From assembly GCF_900090105.1 (NCBI RefSeq), contig NZ_FMDM01000009.1:215766-279765 (forward strand): a stretch of DNA of 64,000 bases, given 5' to 3'. The position numbers and the translations under genes are program-made. The stretch is from Micromonospora humi. GTDB lineage: Bacteria > Actinomycetota > Actinomycetes > Mycobacteriales > Micromonosporaceae. This document shows positions 22,537 to 31,569 of this stretch, piece by piece; position 1 is the first letter of the stretch, and every line of letters begins with the position of its first letter. The notes under the pieces were generated by a model. That model ran no database searches, was not told where the DNA came from, and saw only the letters and a program-made list of their open reading frames with translations.

Positions 22537-24246
22537 GTGCGGCGCTTCTCACCGGCCGGCGATCCCGGCACCCCCGACGCGCGGTCGGCCACCCGTTACC
22601 TGGTGTGGCTCGCCGGGCGACATCCCGTCTACTTCGGCGGCGGTATCACGCTGGGCGTGATCTGGATGCTGGCCCAGGCGCTGGTGCCGGCCGCGATCGG
22701 GCGGGCGGTGGAGGCCGGGCTGGCCAACCGCGATCCGGACGCGCTGCTGCGCTGGGCCCTCGCGCTGCTCGGGCTGGGCCTGGTCCAGGCCGGTGCCGGC
22801 ATCCTGCGGCACCGCTGCGCGGTGCACAACTGGCTCGGCGCCGCCTACCGCACGGTCCAGGTCACCGTGGATGCCACCAACCGGCTCGGCGCGGCGCTGC
22901 CCCGCCGGGTCGCGGCCGGCGAGGTGGTGAGCATCGGCACCTCGGACATCGAGCACATCGGCGGCGCGGTGGACATCACCGCCCGGGGCGCCGGGGCGGT
23001 GGTCGGCATCGTCACGGTCGCGGTGATCCTGCTCGACGCCTCCCGACCGCTCGGTCTCGTGGTGGTGCTCGGCGTGCCGCTGCTGATGGGGCTGGTCGCG
23101 CTGCTGATCCGGCCGCTGCACCACCAGCAGGCGGCCTACCGGGAGTCCACCGGCCGGCTCACCGCCCGGGCCGCCGACATCGTCTCCGGCCTGCGGGTCC
23201 TGCGCGGGGTGGGCGGGGAGCCGATGCTGGCCGCCCGCTACCGGGAACGGTCGCAGGCGCTGCGCGCCGACGGCCTGCGGGTGGCCCGGGTGGAGTCGTT
23301 GCTCCAGGCCGCGCAGATCCTGCTGCCGGGCGTCTTCGTGGTGCTGGTGACCTGGCTCGGCGCCCGGTTCGCGCTGCGCGGCGAGATCACCGCGGGCCAG
23401 TTGGTCTCCTTCTACGGCTACACCGCGTTCCTGGTCAGCCCGCTGCGCAACCTCACCGAGGCGGCCGACAAGCTGACCCGGGGGCACGTCGCGGCCCGCC
23501 GGGTGGTCCGGCTGCTCCGGCTCGCGCCGGAGTTCACCGACCCGGCCCGCCCGGTGCCGGTGCCGAACGGGCCGGGGGAGCTGGTGGACGTGCGCTCCGG
23601 GCTGGTGCTGCGGCCGGGCCGGCTCACCGCGCTGGCCGCCACCGCGCCGCAGGACGCCGCCGAGATCGCCGACCGGCTCGGCCGGTACGTCGACGGGGAC
23701 GTGACGCTGCACGGCGTACCGCTGCGGGACGTGGCGCTGGCGACGGTGCGGGAGCGGATCCTGGTGGCCGACAACGACGCGCAGCTGTTCAGCGGCGTGC
23801 TCCGCGCGGAGCTGGACCCGCACGACCGGGCCGACCGGACCTCGGTCGAGGCGGCGCTGGCGGCGGCGAGCGCGACGGACGTCGTCGAGGCGCTGCCCGG
23901 CGGCCTGGACGGCGCGGTCGCCGAGCGCGGCCGGGAGTTCTCCGGCGGGCAGCGGCAGCGGCTGCGGCTGGCCCGCGCGCTGGTCGCCGACCCGGAGACG
24001 TTGATCCTGGTGGAACCGACCAGCGCGGTGGACGCGCACACCGAGGCGCAGATCGCCGAGCGGCTGGGCGCGGCCCGGCCCGGTCGCACCACGCTGGTCT
24101 GCACCACCAGCCCGCTGATGCTCGGCCGGGCCGAGCACGTGGTCTTCGTGGAGGACGGCAAGGTCGTCGCGGAGGGCCGGCACGAGGAGTTGCTCGCCGC
24201 CGAGCCCCGGTACGCGGCCACGGTGAGCCGGGAGGAGGACCGATGA
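22537..24246 (+). CDS. ABC exporter half-transporter with degenerate Walker motifs
   Basis: This is a 569-residue protein with an N-terminal six-helix membrane domain (about 20-310) and a C-terminal nucleotide-binding domain. The Walker A position reads LAATAPQDAAEIADRL and lacks the GKS/T that holds ATP phosphates. The Walker B strand reads LILVEPTSAVD, where the usual Asp is Val. The signature motif FSGGQRQRLRLARAL is intact. The protein is therefore expected to supply only the signature side of one ATP site. It is translationally coupled to the next gene (ATGA at 24243-24246), with which it should form a heterodimer. The exported substrate is unknown. Confidence 0.88.
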   Translation: MRRFSPAGDPGTPDARSATRYLVWLAGRHPVYFGGGITLGVIWMLAQALVPAAIGRAVEAGLANRDPDALLRWALALLGLGLVQAGAGILRHRCAVHNWLGAAYRTVQVTVDATNRLGAALPRRVAAGEVVSIGTSDIEHIGGAVDITARGAGAVVGIVTVAVILLDASRPLGLVVVLGVPLLMGLVALLIRPLHHQQAAYRESTGRLTARAADIVSGLRVLRGVGGEPMLAARYRERSQALRADGLRVARVESLLQAAQILLPGVFVVLVTWLGARFALRGEITAGQLVSFYGYTAFLVSPLRNLTEAADKLTRGHVAARRVVRLLRLAPEFTDPARPVPVPNGPGELVDVRSGLVLRPGRLTALAATAPQDAAEIADRLGRYVDGDVTLHGVPLRDVALATVRERILVADNDAQLFSGVLRAELDPHDRADRTSVEAALAAASATDVVEALPGGLDGAVAERGREFSGGQRQRLRLARALVADPETLILVEPTSAVDAHTEAQIAERLGAARPGRTTLVCTTSPLMLGRAEHVVFVEDGKVVAEGRHEELLAAEPRYAATVSREEDR

Positions 24247-25991
24247 GCAACGCGCTGCCCGTCGCGGACGGCGCGCGGGTCCGCCGGTACGTGCGGGAGC
24301 TGATCCGCCGGCACCCGCGCGGCCTGGCCGCCGTGCTCGGCCTGCACGCGCTGGCCGCGGCGGCCGGGCTGGTCACCCCGCGTCTCCTCGGCGACCTGGT
24401 CGAGGGCATCTCGCGAGGCGTCGGCGCGACGACCGTCGACCGGGTGGTGGCGGCGATCGCCGCGTTCGTGGTGGTGCAGTCGGTGCTGGTCCGCTTCGCG
24501 CACCTGGCCTCGGCCCGGCTCGGCGAGCGGATCCTGGCCGAGCTGCGCGAGGAGTTCGTCGACCGGGTGCTCGCGCTGCCGCTGTCCACCGTGGAACGCG
24601 CCGGCACCGGTGACCTGCTCACCCGCACCTCGCGGGACGTCTCCGCGCTGTCCCGGACGGTCCGCTTCGCCGGGCCGGAGACGCTGATCGCGGCGCTGAC
24701 CGTGCTGCTGATCCTCGGCGCGCTGGTGCTGACCGGGCCGCTGCTGGTGCTGCCCAGCCTGCTCGCGGTGCCGGTGCTCGTTGCCGGCACCCGGTGGTAC
24801 CTGCGCCGCGCGCCGCAGGGCTACCTGCGGGAGAACGCCGCCTACTCGGACATCACCGACGGGATCAGCGAGACGGTCGAGGGGGCGCGGACCACCGAGG
24901 CGCTGCGCCAGGCGGCCCGCCGCCGGGCCCGCGGCGACGCCGACATCGAGCGGTCGTACGCGGCCGAGCGCTACACGCTCCACCTGCGCACCGTGTTCTG
25001 GCCGGTGGCCGAGTTCGGCTACCTGGTGCCGATGGTGGCCACCCTGCTCATCGGCGGCTGGTTCCACCTGAAGGGCTGGGCCAGCCTCGGCCAGGTCACC
25101 GCCGCCACGCTCTACGCCCAGCAGCTCACCGACCCGATCGAGCGGCTGCTCGGCTGGCTGGACGAGTTCCAGGTGGGCGGCGCCTCGCTGGCCCGGCTGC
25201 TCGGCGTGGCCGTCGAGGAGGACGACCGACCCGCTTCGCCGGCCGGTTCTCACCGGCGCGACGGCGACGGCCGGCTGGCCGCGCACGACGTCCGGTACGC
25301 GTACCGCCCCGGCCACGACGTGCTGCACGGGGTGACGCTGGTGCCCCGGCCGGGGGAGCGGCTGGCCATGGTGGGTCCGTCCGGCGCCGGCAAGTCGACG
25401 CTGGGCCGGCTGCTGGCCGGCGTGCACACCCCGAGCGCCGGGGCGGTCACCGTCGACGGTCGACCCCTCACCGACCTGCCCCTGGACGAGCTGCGCACCC
25501 ACGTCGCGCTGGTCAGCCAGGAACACCACGTGTTCATCGGCACGCTCGCCGACAACGTGGCGATGGTCCGCCCGGCCGCCGATCCGACCGAGGTGCGGGC
25601 CGCGTTGTCGGCCGTCGACGCGCTGGACTGGGCGCGGGCGCTTCCGGACGGGCTGGGCACGGTCGTCGGCGCGGGCGGGCACCCGCTGACGCCGGCGCAG
25701 GCGCAGCAGCTCGCGCTGGCCCGGCTGGTGCTGGCCGACCCGCACACGCTGGTCCTGGACGAGGCCACCTCGCTGATCGACCCGCGGGCCGCCCGGGCCC
25801 TGGAGCGCTCGCTGGCGGCGGTGCTGCACGGGCGGACCGTCATCGCGATCGCGCACCGGCTCTTCTCCGCGCACGACGCGGACCGGGTGGCGGTGGTCGC
25901 CGACGGCCGGATCGTCGAGCTGGGCTCGCACGACGAGCTGGTCGCCGCCAACGGCTCGTACGCGGCCCTCTGGCGCTCCTGGCACGGCTGA
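24243..25991 (+). CDS. ABC exporter half-transporter, partner subunit with intact Walker motifs
   Basis: This is a 582-residue protein with a membrane domain (about 25-310) and a nucleotide-binding domain (about 335-582). Walker A is canonical (GPSGAGKSTLGRLLAG), the Q-loop is VALVSQEHHVF, Walker B is LVLDEATSLID and the switch His is in AIAHRLFSAHDADRV. The signature position, however, reads LTPAQAQQLALARL instead of LSGGQ. This complements the preceding subunit exactly. The start overlaps the upstream stop. A 58-bp palindrome follows 1 bp after the stop and separates this gene from the convergent DUF4142 gene. Confidence 0.88.
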   Translation: MSNALPVADGARVRRYVRELIRRHPRGLAAVLGLHALAAAAGLVTPRLLGDLVEGISRGVGATTVDRVVAAIAAFVVVQSVLVRFAHLASARLGERILAELREEFVDRVLALPLSTVERAGTGDLLTRTSRDVSALSRTVRFAGPETLIAALTVLLILGALVLTGPLLVLPSLLAVPVLVAGTRWYLRRAPQGYLRENAAYSDITDGISETVEGARTTEALRQAARRRARGDADIERSYAAERYTLHLRTVFWPVAEFGYLVPMVATLLIGGWFHLKGWASLGQVTAATLYAQQLTDPIERLLGWLDEFQVGGASLARLLGVAVEEDDRPASPAGSHRRDGDGRLAAHDVRYAYRPGHDVLHGVTLVPRPGERLAMVGPSGAGKSTLGRLLAGVHTPSAGAVTVDGRPLTDLPLDELRTHVALVSQEHHVFIGTLADNVAMVRPAADPTEVRAALSAVDALDWARALPDGLGTVVGAGGHPLTPAQAQQLALARLVLADPHTLVLDEATSLIDPRAARALERSLAAVLHGRTVIAIAHRLFSAHDADRVAVVADGRIVELGSHDELVAANGSYAALWRSWHG

Positions 25992-25992
25992 G

Positions 25993-26050
25993 GTGTAAGG
26001 AGGGGCCCCTTCCTAACGCCTGGCGTATAGGAAGGGGCCCCGCTTGACAC
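25993..26050. repeat. 58-bp palindromic repeat, copy 1
   Basis: It is a near-complete inverted repeat: outer arms GTGTAAGGAGGGGCCCC and its partner ending GCTTGACAC, inner arms TTCCTAACGCC and GGCGTATAGGAA. It fills the 62-bp gap between two convergent genes, where it may serve as a bidirectional terminator. Related copies lie at 32542-32596 and 48376-48433, and a possible remnant at 45435-45462. Confidence 0.85.
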
Positions 26051-26053
26051 CCG

Positions 26054-26791
26054 TCAGGAGCGGCGCATCAACCGCCAGGTGGTGTACCCGCCGGTGCCCA
26101 GCGCGATCAGGAACACCGCCCACACGATCCCGGTGCCCACCTGGATCCCGCCGCCGCTGGCCGCGTTGGCCTGGGCGGCGGCGACCAGCGAGTCGCTCTG
26201 CGCCGCCGGGATCGCGGGCGGCGGCAGCTGCTGCCAGCGGACCAGTCCGGTGCTCTCCAGCATGGTCATGTGGTCGTTGACGAACTTGTTGGCGTCCTCG
26301 GCGAGCTTGCGCACGACCGGGTCCTTGGTGCTGGCCCGGACCGCCCCGATCACCGGGAAGATGTTGCCGTGGGCGACCCGGAGCCGGGTGACGAAGATCT
26401 GGTCGAACTGGGCGCCGTTGGCGTTCTGCATCTCGGTCAGCCACCCCTTCTGCTGGGTGGTCGGCTCCGCCGGCAGCACCGCGCCCAGCTTGTTGGCCGC
26501 CTCGACCACCAACTGGTCCAGCACGCCGTGCTGGCGGGCGATCTCCGCGCCGACCTCCCGTACCCGCGGGGACTGGCCCTTCTCGGCGGCCATCGTCCCG
26601 GCCGGCATCTCCCAGAGCCCGGCCAGCCGGACGCCGTTGAGCAGCGTCATGTCGGCGGCGTTCATCTGCACGCCGGGATTGGGCGCGGCAAGCGCCGCGC
26701 CCGGAAGGACGCCGATCCCCGCGCCGATCACGACGAGCAGCAGGGTCACCCGGTGCGCCAGCCGGCGACGTGCGGATTCCAGCGATGCCAT
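26054..26791 (-). CDS. Exported DUF4142-domain protein with C-terminal membrane anchor
   Basis: This is a 245-residue protein. A signal peptide (RVTLLLVVIGAGIGVLPGAALAAPN, cleavage probably after ALAA near residue 35) is followed by a helical DUF4142 domain (about 45-190) with the usual WEMPAGTMA, VREVGAEIARQHGVLD and VAHGNIFPVIGAVRASTKDPVVRKLA segments. A single helix at 220-240 and a basic tail (WRLMRRS) form the anchor. The domain is ferritin-like in shape, but metal ligands are not obvious. Function is unknown. The ATG at 26791 has GAGGAGG upstream. It is preceded by the ROK gene on the same strand (96-bp gap). Confidence 0.75.
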   Translation of the reverse strand: MASLESARRRLAHRVTLLLVVIGAGIGVLPGAALAAPNPGVQMNAADMTLLNGVRLAGLWEMPAGTMAAEKGQSPRVREVGAEIARQHGVLDQLVVEAANKLGAVLPAEPTTQQKGWLTEMQNANGAQFDQIFVTRLRVAHGNIFPVIGAVRASTKDPVVRKLAEDANKFVNDHMTMLESTGLVRWQQLPPPAIPAAQSDSLVAAAQANAASGGGIQVGTGIVWAVFLIALGTGGYTTWRLMRRS

Positions 26792-26887
26792 GGTTGGGTT
26801 GCCTCCTCGGTCCGGACCGCTACGCGGGGTCACGCGGACGGCCGAGCCGACCGGCCATCCGCACCTTGGTACGGATCACCGGGCCGA

Positions 26888-28075
26888 TCAGTTCAGCGGG
26901 TCGGCCAGGAGACGTTCGAAGGCCAGCTCGGCGGCGCCGATCAGCGCCGCGTCGTCGCCGAGTTCCGGGGTACGCAGCCGCACGTGCTCCAGGCAGGCGG
27001 GCAGCCCGTTGCGGTTGAGCCGGCTGCGCACCTGGGCGGCGGCGGCCAGGTAGAGGTCGCGCATGGTGCCGCCGAAGATGACCATCTCCGGGTTGAAGAT
27101 GTTGACCAGGTTGGCCACGCCGAAGCCGAGCCAGTCGCCGGCCTGCCGGACCGCGCTCTGCGCCCGGGCGTCCCCGCGGTCGGCGGCGTCGAAGACGCCC
27201 AGCAGGGCGTCCCGGCCGCGCGCCTCGGCGTGACCGGCGGCGCGCAGCAGCCCGTACTCGCCGATCTCGGTCTCCCAGCAGCCGCGCCGCCCGCAGTCGC
27301 AGCGCGCGCCGTCGCGGACCACCACCATGTGGCCGACCTCGCCGCCGTAGCCGCCGTGCCCGGTCAGCCGTCGCCCGCCGGCGATGATGCCGGCGCCGAC
27401 GCCGACGTCCCCGTACAGATAGATGACGTTGTCGCAGCCGGTGGCCGCGCCGCGGGCGTGTTCGGCGAAGGCCGCCACGTCGGCCACGTTGCCCACCGTG
27501 ATCGGCACGTCGATGCCGAGTTCGTCGGCGAGCGCCGCGCCGATCGGCTCGTCCACCCACCCGGTGGTGGGGCTGAGCCGCACCAGCCCGTCGTCGCGGC
27601 GGACCATGCCGCAGACCGCGACCCCGGCGCCGACGCAGAACGACTCCGGCGGCACCGTCTGGTGCATCTCCTTGACCGCGCCGGCCAGCAGCGGGGCGGC
27701 CTCCCCGGCGACCAGGTTGCGCGGCCGGTCCAGTTCCCGGCGGTCGAGCACCTCGCCGCCGAGCCCGACCCGCGCGGCCCGCAGCCGGTCCACCTCGACG
27801 CTGTACGCGTACGCGTAGACCCGTCCCGACTCGGGCCGGACGACCAGTGACGGTCGTCCGGCCCGGCCGGTCTCCTTCGGCGTCCCCTCGCTGACCAGAC
27901 CGGCGCCGGCCAGGTCGGCGGTCAGCGCGCCGATGGTGCTGCGGTTGAGCCCGAGCGCGGTGGTCAGCTCCGCGCGGCTGGTGGCCCCGTGCACGTGCAC
28001 GTAGCGGAGCAATGCGCCCAGGTTCTGCCGTCGGATCTCGTCCTGGCTGGGACCCGCGCGCATTGCCACTGCCAT
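26888..28075 (-). CDS. ROK-family transcriptional regulator (XylR/ROK7B7-like)
   Basis: This is a 395-residue protein. The N-terminal winged helix (RRQNLGALLRYVHVHGATSRAELTTALGLNRSTIGALTADLAGAGLV) binds DNA. The ROK sugar-kinase-like domain follows, with the zinc motif CDCGRRGCWE (about residues 258-267). It is the last gene of the operon xylF-xylG-xylH-rok, 20 bp after xylH. In Streptomyces coelicolor a ROK regulator (ROK7B7) is linked to xylFGH (from memory), so it probably controls this transporter in response to xylose or a derivative. The start ATG at 28075 has a weak ribosome site, and an ATG 12 bases downstream is possible. Confidence 0.88.
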   Translation of the reverse strand: MAVAMRAGPSQDEIRRQNLGALLRYVHVHGATSRAELTTALGLNRSTIGALTADLAGAGLVSEGTPKETGRAGRPSLVVRPESGRVYAYAYSVEVDRLRAARVGLGGEVLDRRELDRPRNLVAGEAAPLLAGAVKEMHQTVPPESFCVGAGVAVCGMVRRDDGLVRLSPTTGWVDEPIGAALADELGIDVPITVGNVADVAAFAEHARGAATGCDNVIYLYGDVGVGAGIIAGGRRLTGHGGYGGEVGHMVVVRDGARCDCGRRGCWETEIGEYGLLRAAGHAEARGRDALLGVFDAADRGDARAQSAVRQAGDWLGFGVANLVNIFNPEMVIFGGTMRDLYLAAAAQVRSRLNRNGLPACLEHVRLRTPELGDDAALIGAAELAFERLLADPLN

Positions 28076-28095
28076 GGTGTGTCCGTACCTCGGGG

Positions 28096-29355
28096 TCAGC
28101 GCACGCCGGTGGCGGCGGCGCGCCGCCGCGACAGCGCGTCGATGGTGGCGGCGGCGAGCAGCACCACGCCGGTGACCACGTACTTGACGCCCGAGCTGTA
28201 TCCCATCAGTCCCATACCGTTGTCGATCACCGCGATCACCGCGCCACCGAGCACGGCGTCGAGGACCCGGCCCTTGCCGCCGAAGAGGCTGGTGCCGCCG
28301 ATCACCGCCGCGCCGACGGCGTAGAGCAGCACGTTACTGCCACCGGTGTTGGGGTCGACCGAGTTGGCCCGGCTGGCCGCCACGATGCCGCCGATGGCGG
28401 CCATCCCGGAGCAGATGACGAAGACCGAGATACGGATCTTGTCGACGTTGATGCCGGCCCGGCGGGCCGCCTCGGCGTTGCCGCCGACCGCGTAGATGTG
28501 CCGGCCGTAGCTGGTGCGCTGGAGCACGAACGTCCAGACGACCAGCAGCAGCGCGATGATCGGCACCACGATCGGCACGCCCTTGAGCGAGACCACCAGG
28601 ACGTTGCGGCTGCGCTCCAGGTTGAGCACGTAGACCGCGACGCCGAGGATCACGGCGAGCCCGCCGATCCGCGCGGCGACCACCGCGATCGGGTCGGTGA
28701 GCAGGCCGCGCGCGGACCGGTTGCGGTGGCGCAGCAGCTGCACGGCCGCGTACCCGCCGACGGCGAGCGCGGCGAGCGTCCAGCCCAGCACGGGGGAGAG
28801 GTTGCGGTTGGCGATCGCGACCAGCACGTCGTCCCGGACCGCGATGTTGGCGCCCTCGTCCATCAGCGTCAGCACCACGCCCTGGAAGGCGAGGAAGCCG
28901 GCGAGCGTCACCACGAAGGAGGGGATGCCGACCTTCGCGACCAGCAGGCCGAGCACGGTGCCGATCACCACGCCGGTGACGACGGCGGCGAGCACCGCGA
29001 CGTACCAGGGGTAGCCGAGCACGGTGACCACGTTGGCCAGGATCGCCGCGCAGACGCCGCTGGCGAAGCCGGCGGAGAGGTCGATCTCGCCGAGCAGCAG
29101 GACGAAGACCAGGCCCATCGCGATCAGCGTGACCGCCGCGCCCTGGGTGAACAGGTTCGCCAGGTTGCCGGCGGTGAAGAACGACGGGCGGGCGATCGAG
29201 AAGCCCACCGCGAGCACGAGCAGCATGATCACGGCGGGCAGGGCGCCGATGTCGCCACCGCGTACCCGGCGCCAGTAGTTGCTCACGTGGCTGCCCACGG
29301 TCGGCGCCGGCGTGACGCTGGCCGGGCCTTCCTTCTTGACGGCGGTCGCGGTCAT
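28096..29355 (-). CDS. xylH: Sugar ABC transporter permease (XylH-like)
   Basis: This is a 419-residue integral membrane protein with about ten hydrophobic helices in the BPD_transp_2 pattern. Motifs include FVLLLGEIDLSAGF, GIPSFVVTLAGFLAFQGV, TSYGRHIYAVGGNAEAARRAGI (the ATPase-contact loop) and GGTSLFGGKGRVLDAVLGG. It is longer than RbsC and close to XylH in length. The start overlaps the ATPase stop (ATGA at 29352-29355), so subunit synthesis is coupled. Substrate specificity is inferred from the binding protein and the linked ROK regulator. Confidence 0.88.
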   Translation of the reverse strand: MTATAVKKEGPASVTPAPTVGSHVSNYWRRVRGGDIGALPAVIMLLVLAVGFSIARPSFFTAGNLANLFTQGAAVTLIAMGLVFVLLLGEIDLSAGFASGVCAAILANVVTVLGYPWYVAVLAAVVTGVVIGTVLGLLVAKVGIPSFVVTLAGFLAFQGVVLTLMDEGANIAVRDDVLVAIANRNLSPVLGWTLAALAVGGYAAVQLLRHRNRSARGLLTDPIAVVAARIGGLAVILGVAVYVLNLERSRNVLVVSLKGVPIVVPIIALLLVVWTFVLQRTSYGRHIYAVGGNAEAARRAGINVDKIRISVFVICSGMAAIGGIVAASRANSVDPNTGGSNVLLYAVGAAVIGGTSLFGGKGRVLDAVLGGAVIAVIDNGMGLMGYSSGVKYVVTGVVLLAAATIDALSRRRAAATGVR

Positions 29356-30170
29356 CGGACGGCTCCTGGGGTGATGTCGGCGGGCGCGGCGCCGGTGCCG
29401 TTGCTGCCCGGCTCGCCGGTGAGGCCGAGGTCGCCGGAGCGACCGGCGGTGATCAGCTCGACCACCTGCGAGTGGGTGATGTCGGTGGTCTTCACCTGGG
29501 CGACCATCTGGCCGAGGTAGAGCGCGGCGATCCGGTCGGAGACGGCGAAGACGTCGTTCATGTTGTGTGAGATGAGCACCACGGCCAGACCCTTGTCCGC
29601 GAGCCGGCGGACCAGCTCCAGCACCTGGGCGGTCTGCGCGACACCGAGCGCGGCGGTCGGCTCGTCCAGGATGACCAGCTTGCTGTTCCAGAGCACCGCC
29701 TTGGCGATGGCCACCGTCTGCCGCTGCCCGCCGGAGAGGCTGGAGACGTGCTGGCGCAACGACTTCACGGTGCGCACGCTCAGGCCGGCCAGGGTCTCGG
29801 CGGCCATCTGCTCCATGGTCGGCTCGTCGAGCACGAGGCCGCTGCGCTTCTCCCGGCCGAGGAACATGTTCTGCACGATGTCGAGGTTGTCGCAGAGCGC
29901 CAGGTCCTGGTAGACGACCTCGATCCCGAGCGCGGCGGCGTCCCGGGGGCTGTTGATGCTCACCGGCCGGCCGTCGAAGATGAACTCGCCGGCCTCGGTG
30001 GGGTAGATGCCGCTGATGCACTTGACCAGGGTCGACTTGCCGGCGCCGTTGTCGCCGACAAGCGCGGTCACCTCGCCGGGGTGCGCGGCGAAGGCGACGT
30101 CACGCAGCACCTGGACGGGACCGAAGCTCTTGTCGATCCCGCGTAGCTCCAGCAGGGGGGTTGCGGACAC
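29352..30170 (-). CDS. xylG: Sugar ABC transporter ATP-binding protein, single-domain (XylG-like)
   Basis: This is a 272-residue ATPase with a Walker A motif GDNGAGKSTLVKCISG, a Q-loop (IEVVYQDLALCDNL), a signature LSGGQRQTVAIAKAV and Walker B LVILDEPTAALG. The switch His is in LISHNMNDVF. Only one ABC domain is present, unlike the duplicated XylG/RbsA of E. coli (about 500 residues), so it must act as a dimer. The GTG at 30170 has AAAGGAGA upstream. It is separated from the binding-protein gene by 107 bp containing a perfect 18-bp hairpin. Confidence 0.88.
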   Translation of the reverse strand: MSATPLLELRGIDKSFGPVQVLRDVAFAAHPGEVTALVGDNGAGKSTLVKCISGIYPTEAGEFIFDGRPVSINSPRDAAALGIEVVYQDLALCDNLDIVQNMFLGREKRSGLVLDEPTMEQMAAETLAGLSVRTVKSLRQHVSSLSGGQRQTVAIAKAVLWNSKLVILDEPTAALGVAQTAQVLELVRRLADKGLAVVLISHNMNDVFAVSDRIAALYLGQMVAQVKTTDITHSQVVELITAGRSGDLGLTGEPGSNGTGAAPADITPGAVR

Positions 30171-30217
30171 GGGGGTCTCCTTTGGGCGGAGGGAGGTCTC
30201 GGATCCCGTCCGGCGTG

Positions 30218-30260
30218 GGCGCCGCCCGGCACGGGAGTGGTCCCCGTGCCGGGCGGCGCC
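30218..30260 (-). terminator. Intercistronic hairpin between xylF and xylG
   Basis: Perfect 18-bp arms (30218-30235 and 30243-30260, core CCGCCCGGCACGGG) surround a 7-base loop. It probably attenuates or protects the transcript so that binding protein exceeds the membrane components. Confidence 0.65.
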
Positions 30261-30277
30261 GCCTGAGGCGGGGTGGT

Positions 30278-31381
30278 TCAGCTCACGCCGGCGTCGGTGC
30301 AGAGCTTGGCGAACGCGCCGGTGCAGAGCTCTTCCTTGGTGACGTAACCGTCGGCCACGACGTCCTTGACGTTGTCCTTGTAGATGGCCTTCGGCTCCAG
30401 CAGCACGGCCGGCACGTCCCGGTTGCCCTCCGGGTCCTTGACGGTCTGGCCGGTGTCCTTCTTCTCGCCCTTGGCGAGCGCGATGGCCAGCTCGGAGGCG
30501 GCGTCCGCCTCCTTCTTGACCGCCTTGTAGACGGTCATGCACTGGTCACCGGCGAGGATGTTCTGCAGGCCCTCCTTGGTGGCGTCCTGCCCGGTCACCG
30601 GGACCTTGCCGTTGAGCTTGTTCTTCTTCAGCACCGAGATGGCCGCGTTGCCGAGGCCGTCGTTGGCGGCCAGCACGCCGTCGATCTTGCCGCCGGCCTT
30701 GGTCAGCTGCTGCTCGAAGATGGTGGCGGCCTGCGCGTTGTCCCACGCCGGCACCGGGTCGTCGGCGACCTTGGTGTATTCCTTCGAGTCGAACTTCGGC
30801 TTGAGCACCGAGTCGTACCCGTTCTTGAACAGGGTGGCGTTGTTGTCGGTCGGCGAGCCGTTCAGGTAGGAGATCGCCGGGTTCTTGACGCCCTTGTCCG
30901 TCAGGCACTTGCTCAGGCCCTCGCCCTGGAGCTTGCCGACGGCCTCGTTGTCGAAGCTGACGTAGTACTGGGCGGAGCCGCCCAGGGTCAGCCGGTCGTA
31001 GTCGATGGTGGCGACGCCCTGCGACTTGGCCTTGTCGAGCACGGCCTTGCCGGTGCCGGAGTCCAGGTTGACGATCATCAGCACGTTCACGCCGTTGGTG
31101 ATCATCTGGTCGGCGATGGTCTGGAACGCGGTCTTGTCGTTCTGCGCGTTCTGGATGTCGGACTCGACCCCGGCGGCGTCGAACGCCTCCTTGAGGAACT
31201 TGCGGTCCGCGCCCTCCCAGCGGGCGGAGGACTTGCTGTCCGGCAGGATCACGCCGATCTTCGGCTTCTTGTCGTTCGAACCGCCGGCCTGGTCGGAAGA
31301 ACCGCCGTTGTCACCACAGGCGGCCATGCTGCCGGTCGCGAGGAGACCGACGGCCGCGAAGGTGAGGAAGCCCTTGCGCAT
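30278..31381 (-). CDS. xylF: Sugar ABC transporter substrate-binding lipoprotein (XylF-like)
   Basis: This is a 367-residue lipoprotein. The signal sequence ends in the lipobox GSMAAC (Cys20), so it is lipid-anchored outside the membrane. The mature part has the periplasmic-binding-protein I fold (KIGVILPDSKSSARWEGADRKFLKEAF). The segment VATIDYDRLTLGGSAQYYVSFDNEAVGKLQGEGL is close to the xylose-binding protein XylF. It is the first gene of a four-gene operon. The ATG at 31381 has AAAGGA upstream. Xylose is the most likely ligand, but other aldoses are possible. Confidence 0.88.
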   Translation of the reverse strand: MRKGFLTFAAVGLLATGSMAACGDNGGSSDQAGGSNDKKPKIGVILPDSKSSARWEGADRKFLKEAFDAAGVESDIQNAQNDKTAFQTIADQMITNGVNVLMIVNLDSGTGKAVLDKAKSQGVATIDYDRLTLGGSAQYYVSFDNEAVGKLQGEGLSKCLTDKGVKNPAISYLNGSPTDNNATLFKNGYDSVLKPKFDSKEYTKVADDPVPAWDNAQAATIFEQQLTKAGGKIDGVLAANDGLGNAAISVLKKNKLNGKVPVTGQDATKEGLQNILAGDQCMTVYKAVKKEADAASELAIALAKGEKKDTGQTVKDPEGNRDVPAVLLEPKAIYKDNVKDVVADGYVTKEELCTGAFAKLCTDAGVS

Positions 31382-31440
31382 GTGCACGGGTCCTTTCGGG
31401 GGGTGGGGGGAGTTGCGTTCGGTGTTTTGTTGTGTCCGGC

Positions 31441-31470
31441 AACGTATTCCGCGCTTCCCGCGCTCCGCAA
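31441..31470 (-). promoter_or_regulatory. Possible promoter of the xylFGH-rok operon
   Basis: On the minus strand TTGCGG (31465-31470) and TACGTT (31441-31446) are spaced 18 bp. This predicts a leader of about 50 bases before xylF. Confidence 0.4.
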
Positions 31471-31489
31471 GAGTGCCGAGGTCAGAAGT

Positions 31490-31508
31490 TTGTTGGCGGC
31501 GGTAACAA
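31490..31508. promoter_or_regulatory. Inverted repeat TTGTT-N9-AACAA upstream of xylF (candidate ROK operator)
   Basis: Arms TTGTT and AACAA flank nine GC-rich bases, about 20 bp upstream of the presumed -35. It could be bound by the operon's ROK protein. Arm length is short, so chance is possible. Confidence 0.35.
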
Positions 31509-31569
31509 TTCAGCAACGCGGTTGTCACCGCACCGACACCGGCTGCGGAAACGCTCCCAGACGTCCGGT

